In this document: piece by piece, positions 32,993 through 43,967 of the stretch
How the letters are laid out: each line of letters starts with the position of its first letter
Numbering within the stretch: the first letter of the stretch is position 1
Source of the DNA: Conus ventricosus
Lineage: Eukaryota > Mollusca > Gastropoda > Neogastropoda > Conidae
Direction: 5' to 3'
Assembly (NCBI GenBank): GCA_018398815.1
Contig: CM031620.1
Span: 59,394,055 to 59,458,054, forward strand
Length of the DNA: 64,000 nucleotides
Translations under genes and position numbers: made by a program
The notes under the pieces: generated by a model
The model's database searches: none
Seen by the model: only the letters and a program-made list of their open reading frames with translations
Told to the model about the DNA's origin: nothing

Positions 32993-33033
32993 GTTTTCCT
33001 TTCCCTTCTTTTCTTCTTTGACTTTCCAGCCCT
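32735..33033. repeat. pyrimidine-rich tract, 128-bp unit duplicated in tandem
   Basis: Each unit is GCTCTCTCTGTCTCTTCCTC, CACCTCCTCTTCC, a (CT)n block, then TGTTTTCCTTTCCC and GACTTTCCAGCCCTCC (about 32770-32895 and 32897-33033). The two differ mainly in (CT)n length. Confidence 0.9.
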
Positions 33034-33269
33034 CCCCTCCCCCTCCATCTGCCAATTTTTAAATTGGGTGTGTCTGGAAAAGGGAAATTTGATGTACAAG
33101 AGGGCCAGAAGAAAAAGCCTTCAACTTTTCAAGTGTAGTTTCAAGAGTTTTCCTTCTTCTGCAAATCAGCCTCTGTTAACTATGAATATTTTCAGATATG
33201 GGATTGTCAGCCAGGCTGTAAGTTTCCATGGTGAGAGATGTTCTTTTATACATGAACAAAACAAAACAT

Positions 33270-33360
33270 CACGCACACACATGCACACATGCAAGCACGC
33301 ATACACGCACCACGCACACACGCACGCACGCACCACGCACCACACGCACGACACACGCAC

Positions 33361-33398
<38 letters not shown>

Positions 33399-33509
33399 TG
33401 AGAGACACGCGATCAACGGAGAAAGATCTTTCAAAGCATTGAAACTATTAGTGTCATTTTATATACTTGCACTCACGCTTATGCGCACACACATGCGCAT
33501 ACATGCGTG

Positions 33510-33577
<68 letters not shown>

Positions 33578-33790
33578 CAGGCACACTTGCACACACAGGC
33601 ACACACACACACATAAGCACACACAGCACACTCAGGCACACACGTACGCACATGTGTACGTACACACACACAAATACACACATATACATGCACACCTGCA
33701 CCATGTACACTGGCACACACATGGGCCCGTGCCCACACACCCATGCACACACATATACACACTCTCGTGCACACTTACCACACAAACATA
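33270..33790. repeat. (CA)n-rich region
   Basis: CA repeats with CG and TG interruptions, pure at 33518-33574. Apparent ORFs of 100-176 codons are repeat artefacts. The following 33790-34212 holds no recognised feature. Confidence 0.95.
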
Positions 33791-34207
33791 CAATGATAAT
33801 GCACAGCCAATGTCAGTAGTACCCAAGGTGTGACCAGCGCGTTGGGCTAATGTGCAGGTCAGACATCTGCTAAGTCATAGCCATGAGACCCTCTTCTTAT
33901 ATTCTGTCATATTCTGTCATCTTAGTCATTAATTCACCCATCCATCAGCTTTAAATCATGTGCAGAGCGGTCTAATAAAATTAGCGGATGTGGTGTAGCA
34001 TATAATTATGGACTAGTCTGCATGTGGTGACACCTCCTTGATGAAACTGAAACTGATTCTAAACTACTTACAGGCCATTTTTTTAAGGATCTTTATTTCA
34101 CAGTGTCCAGATCAGACTTGTCCAACTAGCAGTCCCTGGGCAAAGTCCTGAAAGGGGGAACCAGGACCTTTCATTTTGATTCCTATAAAAAAAAAAAAAG
34201 ATGTTTT

Positions 34208-34212
34208 GTCTA
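34208..34212. repeat. target-site duplication of Gypsy element 1 (left)
   Basis: GTCTA directly before the 5' LTR; the same five bases follow the 3' LTR at 42497-42501. Confidence 0.85.
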
Positions 34213-36409
34213 TGTCACGAGTTTGTCACGAGGCCTACGACGTTTGACCCATCTAGGGTGGCGGAATTATTCATTTGTTTATTGTCGTTGCTGTTGTCGT
34301 GTATCCGTCCCTTAATTGTGGCTTGTGGTGCGGTTGCACCTTGGTGTAGTTCAGCTCAACTTCGGTTTGCTTTCTCTCTCTCACTCTCTTATTCCACTGC
34401 CCGTGCTATTCATCCTGTAGGTTCACGGGTGGCTGGACCTTATCTCTCGAACTTGCTGTCTATCGGCCTCTCGCCTGTCTTTTTACCTGTCGCACGTGCT
34501 TCATTTCTTTAGTTGAAGTATGCTCACTCTGTGACGCAGCATGGCATGTTGGCCCGCCATCGCGCTGAGGGAGTTAGCTCTTCACTCGAGCGGAAGATGT
34601 CCTCTGGGAGCGCCTGCTCCGGTCTTGGTTCTTCACCGTATCATCGAGGGTACAGTCGGTATCTTCAATTCCTACAGTCGGCCCTGTAGGAGAGGGACAT
34701 CACTTTCTTCTTTTTCCGCACCTGTGCCTCTGTCCTCTCGACTGGACAGAGGGCAGAGAGAGTCGTTTGACCCGCCTCTTCTGGGTCACCCACGGGTAGC
34801 TGGTAAGCATCAGTTTCGTGGTTGTTTGTTTTGGTTTGTTGTTGTTAGCCGGCTTATTCTTCTCTTTTGCGCAATTTTCTTTTGTGTTCAAAATTGTAAA
34901 AGAAATATTGTGGGAGACCTTTTCTCTGGTTAATTCAATCTTTAACCTGGCCATTCTAAATTATTTCCAAAAATTCTTTCTCCTGTTTATGCATCTGGTG
35001 ATGCGGTAGTCGGTGGGGATGGGAGAGAACCTGGTGATTCAGGTTGGAAACTTGCTTGGTCTCGCTCGTCCGCCCCTGTCACATTCGCCGGACTCTTATC
35101 CTTCGGCCACCGTCTGTTTGTGTGTGCAAGGAGAACGAGTTTTATGTTCGCGAGCGTGCGTACGCATGATTTGTCGTTCGGATGCGTGGTTGGAGATTTG
35201 TGTTATTTTGAAATGTGGCTATAAATGTGACAATTATGCCATTGAATTATTATTTGCAAATGAGGTGGCAGTTATAAAGCGATGGTCGCTGTGTTGGTTA
35301 TTTCCTAAGAAGGCAAATGTTAAACGTGAGTGAGAGAAGGGTGAAGATAATTCATATTGTTTTTAACCTGTTGATTTAATGCAGTCTTTTACCTGCATCG
35401 TGTGAGAAGACCCTAGTGAACATTCCTGATTCGATGGGTTTACTGTGTTTGCTCAGGTCTGTGTTGAGCTGGGATTATTGGTGCATTTAGTAGACTTCCC
35501 CTCGCCCATCATGCGAGTGGCTGTTAAGATTTAACAGCATGGGTCAGACTGTACTGACAGCGGGGTTCCAGTACCCTTCCATCCTTCCTCCTCCTTCTTC
35601 CTTCCCTCCCTTTCTTCTCTCCTCCCCAGCTACGTTTCCCCCCCCCCTCCCGGGGCTTCACCCGGAGTCGGACTGGATGGTGCCACGTGCTGGTTGAGGC
35701 CACGCTCGGCTGGGACCACGGACTGGATGGTGCCACGTGCTGGTGAGGCCACGCTCTGGCTGGGACCATCGGACTGGATGGTGGCCACGTGCTGGTTGAG
35801 GCCACGCTCTGGCTGGGACCGCGGACTGGATGGTGCCACGCGCTGGTCGAGGCCACGCTCTGGTCGGGCCCCCGCGGACTGGTAGAGGAGCCCGCCGTCT
35901 TGACTGGCGGCCCTGACCCCCGTCCAGGACCTCCAGTAACAGCGCCACGTTTCCCCCCCCCCCCCCCCCCCCGGGACGCGCTCTTCACTGCCTGCTGTGT
36001 GTCGAGGGTGTCGGCTTTGAGCGATTCCCTGCGAGAACCGACCCGGTTCGGAGCACTAGTGCGACAGGGTGCTCCCAGTAGACTTGACAGAGGCAGGGTT
36101 GTGGAGGCGCTCCTATGGTGTGGGAAGGGATGGATGCTGGAAATGTTTATTTATAATTGTGTATATGTTATATGTGATGAGATGTTGTGGTTGTGATTGT
36201 GTACGTCGTATGGTGAAGTGCTTGATTGTGATTGTGCATGTTGTGTGTGTTGGAATGCTATTTATGACTGTGTGTGCTGGTGTGAATTAATGGGGTGTTG
36301 TATCGTAATCTTCTCGTGTGGGCTCTTGCGAGGCGGCGAGGTCAGCCACTCCCTCACTCCCATCTAGACCGATCCTGTCAGGGCAGACCTCCAGGGGTCG
36401 GTCGTGACA
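34213..36409 (+). repeat. 5' LTR of Gypsy element 1
   Basis: Starts TGTCACGAGTTTGTCACGAG and ends GGTCGGTCGTGACA, the short inverted ends TGTCAC/GTGACA. It contains TATAAA at about 35220, a 51-bp minisatellite (35665-35880) and a poly-C run (35949-35972). The polyadenylation signal position (AATAAA in the 3' LTR) reads AATTAA here. Confidence 0.95.
35665..35880. repeat. 51-bp minisatellite inside the LTR
   Basis: About four units of GGATGGTGCCACGTGCTGGT followed by TGAGGCCACGCTCTGGCTGG and GACCACGGACT. Equivalent arrays are at 41757-41960, 50840-51050 and 57050-57260 in the other LTRs. Confidence 0.9.
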
Positions 36410-36432
36410 ATTGTGGGGCTACGTCCGGGATG
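36410..36432 (+). promoter_or_regulatory. candidate primer-binding site
   Basis: ATTGTGGGGCTACGTCCGGG immediately follows the LTR. It resembles the TGG..GCTCGTCCGGGAT site complementary to tRNA-Pro, but with extra bases, so the primer tRNA is uncertain. Confidence 0.4.
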
Positions 36433-37121
36433 TGAGGGGCTCTGACTGTCTCTCTCGTTTCGCAGAGGTACCTGTTTAGTTTTGTCTGTTTTGTATAATG
36501 TTTAGTCAGTTTGTCGTGTTTGGTTGTGGGTGTTGGCTGGGTGACTCTAGTGTGAAGGGAGTCTCTTGGTGGGCCTGAGGGAACATCCGGTGTGACTGGG
36601 GGGGTCGAGGTGGACCAGGGGGAGTCGACCGCGACCAGACCTCCTCCTTCCGCCGGGTGCCTTACGCAGGTATGGCCGTATAAGTCTTGCCTTCTGTTGC
36701 CGCCAGTCTGCCATTCCTGTTTTGTAGTTAGCCAGCTTTTTTTTGTTTTGTTTTTACCAGGTTATTGAGTACAGGGGGTTGTATCGGACGTTAGTGTCCC
36801 TTTTTTTCCCTCTCTCCGGATTCCGTCTGCCTTTTGTTTTTCCGGCCAGCCCCACCGCACTGTGCTCGTGCTGTGGAGCGCGGTGTTGCCAGAGTGGGGG
36901 CAGCGGACATAGTTTTTTTTTTTTTTTTTTTTTTCGGTGAGGCCCCACCGCACTGTTGCTCGTGTTGTAGAGCGCGGTGTTGCCAGAGTGGGAGCAGCCG
37001 GAACTTGTCCGCACACACACACAACACACACATACACACATATACACACACCCCTAAAATATTTGTTTTTCAAGTGGAATTGTCTTTCCCTGTATTTGAT
37101 AACTGTAGGATATAGTTTGTC

Positions 37122-38680
37122 ATGGCAACGTCCGGTGCTGGTGGTATGGCTACTCGGGCGTCGAAGAAGAAGGGTCTTCTAAATGTAGTCCCCACTATTA
37201 GTACCAGCACTTCGACTACAGTGACTTCCACTTATTCCAGTGCTGTAGCCGATAGTCCAGCGAGTACTTTCACTTCTTCTTCGCTAGGGAATTTTCCTGC
37301 TGAGACCCCTACTGTGCACTTCCGCTCGGAAGCGTCAGAGTATAGCGAAGCAACTGTGGGCTTCTGTTGAGTCGCAGAACCAAAGCCCCTATTCTCCATG
37401 CTTCCCCTCGTAAGGAGTATGCTGCCCCGGGGGACTTTTCCTCATGGAAGGTCGAGACCCAAGGGACGGGTCAGACGGGTCATCCTCCAGTGTCGGGAGT
37501 GGTGAATCCCTCCCAGGACATCACCTCATGTCCTGATGTTCCTAGAGCAGCAGCGACGAGAAGAGCTGCCCGACAGGAGGCCCTTCGTAAGGAAGAAGCT
37601 GCCCGACAGGAGGCCCTTCGATAAGGAAGAAGCTGCCCGACAGGAGGCCCTTCGTAGGGAAGAGGCTGCCCTTCGTAGGGAAGAGGCCTGCTCAACGTAG
37701 GGAAGAGTTGGATAGGATGGAGGCTCTGCGCCGAGAGGAGACTGACAGACAGGAGATTCTGCATAGGGAAGAGCTATGCTGCGCAGAGAAGAGGCTGCCC
37801 GACAGGAGGCCCTTCGTAGGAAGAGGCTGCTCAGCGTAGGGAGGAGGCTGCCAGACAGGAGGATCGCGTAGGGAAGAGGCTGCCAGGCAGGAAGCCCATC
37901 CGTAGGGAAGAACTAGACAGGATGGAGGCTCTGCGTAGGGAGGAGATGGAACAACTTCTTTCACGGTCTCCCGCATCTGTAAGTCAGGGGGTTAATCACC
38001 AGGCAGGTGATAGAGTTAGAGGCCCAAAGTTAAAGCTTCCAGAGTTCAGACCTAGTGAGGACATTGATATGTTCCTAGAGCATTTTGACAAGGTTGCTAG
38101 TTCATACCAATTGTCTGAGGAACAAAAGGCTATGCACCTTTTTTCGGATTATCTGGTGCTGCAAGGGAGTGTGTGCTCACTCTAAATGAAGGTGCGTCTT
38201 ATGCAGACATGCAGTTGGCTCTGCGTAAGCGTTTCCACCTTACCCATAGACGTACAGGAGGAAGTTCAGGTCCATGAAGAAGAATAACGACGAGACCTTC
38301 GTGCAGTTTGGTGATAGGCTGCGCCAAAACGCTAGGGTACTGGCGTCAGTTGGCTAAGTTGGAGCTGGAGGATCTGATGCCTCATTGAACAGCTCACCAA
38401 CACTGTGTCCCAGAGTTGAGGATCGGATAGGCGAGACAGCACCTCAGGATTTTCGCGGCTGCGATTCACACCGCTGAGGTGTTTGCTGAAGCTCGCAGGG
38501 CTTATGGGCATCGCCCAGATACGGAGAGGAAGCCCTCCACAGGATTTAGTGGCAATAAGGCGCCGACAACTGCTAGCGGGTGAACAAGGCAGGCAGTTCA
38601 TCGGGATTTCAGCGCCCCGACTGTGTTTTCTTTGTGGTCGTCCTGGCCACATTAGGAAAGATTGTCCTAAAGCCGCTGGT
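37122..38680 (+). pseudogene. gag of Gypsy element 1, frame-broken
   Basis: Starts MATSGAGGMATRASKKKG at 37122; the frame breaks near 37365 and continues with a run of RxEEAARQEALR repeats (37550-37950), a long charged coiled coil. Then comes the capsid-like [20 protein letters not shown] (38030-38090), MQLALRKRFHLT and a nucleocapsid knuckle CFLCGRPGHIRKDC (38625-38665). Gag would package the element RNA into virus-like particles. At least four one-base shifts are needed to read through. Confidence 0.8.
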
Positions 38681-38749
38681 AGTCATGGGGCCAGTCCTTT
38701 CCAGCATCCTCGTGCCTCGGCTAACGTGGGTTCCATCCCAGCTTCTGGT

Positions 38750-39942
38750 GATTCAGAGTGCCCAGTGTTTCTCTCTGTTGTTGGTTCCTCCTTGGTCGAC
38801 ACCATCAGGGATTCGGGAGCATCAATGCTCTTTGTTTGATAAGGATTGGTTTCCCCTGAGGCCCGGCGGGGCGCTAGTTATGATGTGTGCGGGTTGGAGG
38901 CTGGTTTTACCTCCACCCGTCCTTCTGTACTTATTCCTATCTCCACCCCCTACTTCTGTGGCGAAGTATGGGCTATCGCGGTGGAGCAACCTCTGTATTC
39001 CCTTATCATAGGGAATACTATCACCTTCGCAGACGGAGCAGTCAGTCCGTGTCTACGGATTTGCCCGTACAGGCGTGTGTGGGAGTCACCACACGCGCCA
39101 AAGCTAAGAAGCAGGAACAGGAATTGCGTCCCGTTCTTCAGCCGATCTCTGACGAGGTTCTGGCAAGGGCCGATCCTGCTAGCATTATCCGTCTTCAGGC
39201 CAGGGACTTGGATGTCCAACGCCTACGACAACTTGTGGATCGTCCCACTCAGTCGGCCCGACACGCCAAGGTGAGCTTTAAGCTCCACAAGGGGGATCCT
39301 CTTTAGGGTTTTCACTCAAGCAGATCGTGTGGCCAAGCAGCTTGTCGTTCCCAAAGCTGAGAGAATCTGTTCTCCGGCAGGCCCACGATTCCCCCAGGCA
39401 GGTCATATGGGCTCCAAGCGGACTCTCGAGCGAGTAAGACAGGACTTCTTCTGGCCAGGATGAACGCACAGGTAGGCAGTACTGCCGCAGTTGCGATGTC
39501 TGCCAACGGACAACGCCTAAGGTCGCTGTGAAGCGTGTTCCCCTAGGGTCAGTGCCACTGGTTGGGGAGGCATTCAGCAAGGTTGGGTTGACCTGGTGGG
39601 ACCCATTAATCCTCCATCCGATCGCGGGTCACCGCTACACTTCGGTAGTGGTAGAATCTGCGAGTCGATACCCAGAGGCTGTCCCGCTTAGGACTATCGA
39701 GCCCCTACTGTTGCTGAATCTCTCAGGCAGATTTGGACGCGCACTGGCGTCCCAAGAAGAAGTACGGCCGGAAGTTTGTACTGGAGAGCGATCATCATCC
39801 TCTCCAGTGCCTGACCGGATCCGGCCAGTCAGTCATCGACTCATGAGTTAGGCAGTGGAACTGCAGAGTCATGCGTTCACTTTCCGTCATATCAAGGGTT
39901 CCTGTAATACGGATGCTGACTATCTTAGCCGAGCTCCGTAGT
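38750..39942 (+). pseudogene. rearranged pol of Gypsy element 1: PR, IN part, RNase H end
   Basis: Protease: [14 protein letters not shown] (38800-38840) with the D-S-G active-site triplet, later VEQPLYSLIIGN. A linker VCVGVTTRAKAKKQEQELRP follows, then the integrase zinc region [20 protein letters not shown] (39400-39460) with CRSCDVCQRTTPK, and the start of the catalytic core (GHRYTSVVVESASRYPEAVP, 39625-39690). After an [12 protein letters not shown] segment the sequence jumps to [17 protein letters not shown] (39755-39800), the RNase H ending found near the pol C-terminus, finishing FTFRHIKGSCNTDADYLSRA before 39942. RT motifs (e.g. YLDD) are absent. Confidence 0.8.
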
Positions 39943-40280
39943 CAGCACATGGAAAATCGGTCAGAGGGACACTTCCCTCAACCAGGGTTATATCCCCTTT
40001 TGGTCTCTGTATTAGGTGTAGTGACAGTTTTCACTTTAGTGATGTTAACGGTAGTGAATCACCAATGGTTCTGGATTGTTACTTTCATGGTTGGAAGGTT
40101 TGCTTGGTTGTTTGATAAATGTAGTATTATGTATTTCCCTGTGTGATTCTACGTAGAATGTTTGTATTGGATTCCTCGTACTCTGTCGAGTACAGAGAGT
40201 TGGGTTCGGTCCCATTGTTGTGAATTTTGCACATGCGTCAAGGTTCAAAGGAGCACTGTATCTCAGAGAAACAGATGCTT

Positions 40281-40293
40281 TTAGAAGGGGGGT
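40281..40293 (+). promoter_or_regulatory. polypurine tract of Gypsy element 1
   Basis: AGAAGGGGGG directly before the 3' LTR; the same tract precedes the 3' LTR of element 2 (minus strand, 52485-52500). It primes plus-strand DNA synthesis in LTR elements. Confidence 0.75.
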
Positions 40294-42496
40294 TGTCACG
40301 AGTTTGTCACGAGGCCTACGACGTTTGACCCATCTAGGGTGGCGGAATTATTCATTTGTTTATTGTCGTTGCTGTTGTCGTGTATCCGTCCCTTAATGTG
40401 GCTTGTGGTGCGGTTGCACCTTGGTGTAGTTCAGCTCAACTTCGGTTTGCTTTCTCTCTCTCTCTCTCTTATTCCACTGCCCGTGCTATTCATCCTGTAG
40501 GTTCACGGGTGGCTGGTACCTTTCTCTCGAACTTGCTGTCTATCGCCTCTCCCCTGTCTTTTACCTGTCGCACGTGCTTCATTTCTTTTAGTTTGAAGTA
40601 TGCTCACTCTGTGACGCAGCAATGGCATGTTGGCCGCCATCGCTGAGGGAGGTTAGCTCTTCACTCGAGCGGAAGATGTCTCTGGGAGCGCCTGCTCCGG
40701 TCTTGGTTCTCACCGTATCATCGAGGGTACAGTCGGTATCTTCAATTCCTACAGTCGGCCTGTAGGAGAGGGACATCACTTCTTCTTTTTCCGCACCTGT
40801 GCTCTGTCCTCTCGACTGGACAGAGGGCAGAGAGAGTCGTTTGACCCGCCTTTCGGGGTCACCCACGGGTAGCTGGTAAGCATCAGTTTCGTGGTTTGTT
40901 TGTTTTGGTTTGTTGTTGTTAGCCGGCTTATTCTTCTCTTTTGCGCAATTTTCTTTGTTTTCAAAATTGTAAAAGAAATATTGTGTGAGACCTTTTCTCT
41001 GGTAATTCAATCTTTAACCTGGCCATTCTAAATTATTTCCAAAAATTCTTTCTCCTGTTTATGCATCTGGTGATGCGGTAGTCGTGGGGATGGGAGAGAA
41101 CCTGGTGATTCAGGTTGGAACTTGCTTGGTCTCGCTCGTCCGCCCCTGTCACATTCGCCGACTCTTATCCTTCGGCCACCGTCTGTTTGTGTGTGCAAGG
41201 AGAACGAGTTTTATGTTCGCGAGCGTGCGTACGCATGATTTGTCGTTCGGATGCGTGGTTGGAGATTTGTGTGTTATTTTGAAATGTGGCTATAAAATGT
41301 GACAATTATGCCATTGAATTATTATTTGCAAATGTGGTGGCAGTTATAAAGCGATGGTCGCTGTGTTGGTTATTTCCTAAGAAGGCAAATGTTAAACGTG
41401 AGTTGAGAGAAGGGTGAAGATAATTCATATTTGTTTTATAACCTGTTGATTTAATGCAGTCTTTTACCTGCATCGTGTGAGAAGACCCTAGTGAACATTC
41501 CTGATTCGATGGTTTACTGTGTTATGCTCAGGTCTGTGTTGAGCTGGGATTATTGGTGCATTTATGTAGACATTCCCCTCGCCCATCATGCGAGTGGCTG
41601 TTAAGATTTAACAGCATGGGTCAGACTGTACTGACAGCGGGTTCCAGTACCCTTCCTCCTTCCTCCTTCCTTCTTCCTTCCCTCCTTTCTTCTCTCCTCC
41701 CAGCTACGTTTTCCCCCCCCCCCCCCCCCCTCCCGGGGGCTTCACCCGGAGTCTGGACGTGGATGGTGCCACGTGCTGGTTGAGGCCACGCTCTGGCTGG
41801 GACCACGGACTGGATGGTGCACGTGCTGGTTGAGGCCACGCTCTGGCTGGGAACCACGACTGGATGGTGCCACGTGCTGGTTGAGGCCACGCTCTGGCTA
41901 GGGACCGAGGACTGGATGGTGCCACGCGCTGGTCGAGGCCACGCTCTGGTCGGGACCGCGGACTGGTAGAGGAGCCCGCCGTCTTGACTGGCCGGCCCTG
42001 ACCCCGTCCAGGACCTCCAGTAACAGCGCCACGTTCCCCCCCCCCCCCCCCCCCCCCTCCGGACGCGCTCTTCACTGCTGCTTGTGTGTCGAGGGTGTCG
42101 GCTTTGAGCGATTCCCTGCGAGAACCGACCCGGTTCGGAGCACCTAGTGCGACAGGGTGCTCCCAGTAGACTTGACAGAGGCAGGGTGTGGAGGCGCTCC
42201 ATGGTGTGGGAAGGGATGGATGCTGGAAATGTTTATTTATAATTGTGTATATGTTATATGTGATAGATGTTGTGGTTGTGATTGTGTACGTCGTATGGTG
42301 AAGTGCTTGATTGTGATTGTGCATGTTGTGTGTGTTGGAATGCTATTTATGACTGTGTGTGCTGGTGTGAATAAATGGGGTGTTGTATCGTAATCTTTCT
42401 CGTGTGGGCTCTTGCGAGGCGTGCGAGGTCAGCCACTCCCTTCACTCCCATCTAGACGATCCTGTCAGGGCAGACCTCCAGGGGTCGGTCGTGACA
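40294..42496 (+). repeat. 3' LTR of Gypsy element 1
   Basis: Matches the 5' LTR throughout; by eye most differences are one-base insertions or deletions. It carries AATAAA at 42370-42375, about 120 bp before the LTR end, the 51-bp minisatellite at 41757-41960 and a poly-C run at 42038-42057. Confidence 0.95.
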
Positions 42497-42501
42497 GTCT
42501 A

Positions 42502-43192
<691 letters not shown>

Positions 43193-43351
43193 GTGTCCAG
43201 TATGGTCACAATGAATGCAGTGGCATTCCAAGATCACTGGGCACGCTCACTGGCCATTGGGAAGACGATTGGTCCTCGACAGGTCAGCTTAGGTCCGCAG
43301 CGAAGGCGAAGCAGAAGAAAGAAGTGAGGCCAGTCGTTGACACCGGAAGAT
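43193..43351 (+). CDS. rnf32: rnf32 exon with probable start codon
   Basis: Preceded by CAATGCAG and followed by a strong GTAAGT donor. Candidate ATGs at 43202 and 43211 ([13 protein letters not shown]) correspond to the NAVALQDH motif near the start of vertebrate RNF32. The C-terminal part ([12 protein letters not shown]) matches the DTKAIIDTG segment but in a different frame, so a one-base indel lies between about 43240 and 43320. The exon leaves in phase 1, which fits the next exon. A non-coding exon upstream is implied by the acceptor but was not identified. Confidence 0.75.
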
Positions 43352-43722
43352 GTAAGTTAATATGGTGTTGGTTAATTCAGTATAGTAAGTTTATTTTATG
43401 TGTGGTAATTCCTGAAAATCTAATTCGCTGAAACTGAACCTGTTTGACTTGTATTTGATGTAAGTTGATTCGATACAAGTTATTTCAATGTATTAGGTGA
43501 ATTTCATGTGAGCTCATAACAATGATAAAATAATAGTTGTACTGATAATAATGATGATAATAATAATGATAATAATAACATACCATTTATAAAGCGCCTC
43601 GCCAGAGCTCTAGGCACTGACAAAGAACAACATATATACACACATTTCACATCAATAAACCTTATACAAACACCTACCCACCCACAAACACTCACGTACT
43701 CACACACACACACACACACACA

Positions 43723-43791
<69 letters not shown>

Positions 43792-43801
43792 ACACACAAC
43801 A

Positions 43802-43832
<31 letters not shown>

Positions 43833-43842
43833 CACATCACAC

Positions 43843-43882
<40 letters not shown>

Positions 43883-43914
43883 ACACACTCACACACACAC
43901 ACACACACACACAC

Positions 43915-43967
<53 letters not shown>

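Larger units (their letters stand above)
34213..42496 (+). mobile_element. Gypsy-type LTR element 1, complete but pol-deleted
   Basis: Two direct 2.2-kb LTRs (34213-36409, 40294-42496), each beginning TGTCACGAG and ending GTGACA, flanked by the 5-bp duplication GTCTA (34208-34212 and 42497-42501). Internal region: primer-site-like ATTGTGGGGCTACGTCCGGG, gag with coiled-coil repeats and a CCHC knuckle, a protease motif, integrase N-terminal part, an RNase H end, then a polypurine tract AGAAGGGGGG before the 3' LTR. Reverse transcriptase and most of integrase and RNase H are missing. Frames are broken by many single-base indels. Confidence 0.93.

Noticed and set aside
35524..36196. Plus- and minus-strand frames of 130-154 codons in the LTRs
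   Set aside because: They cover the 51-bp LTR minisatellite and poly-C run and are not kept open in other LTR copies.
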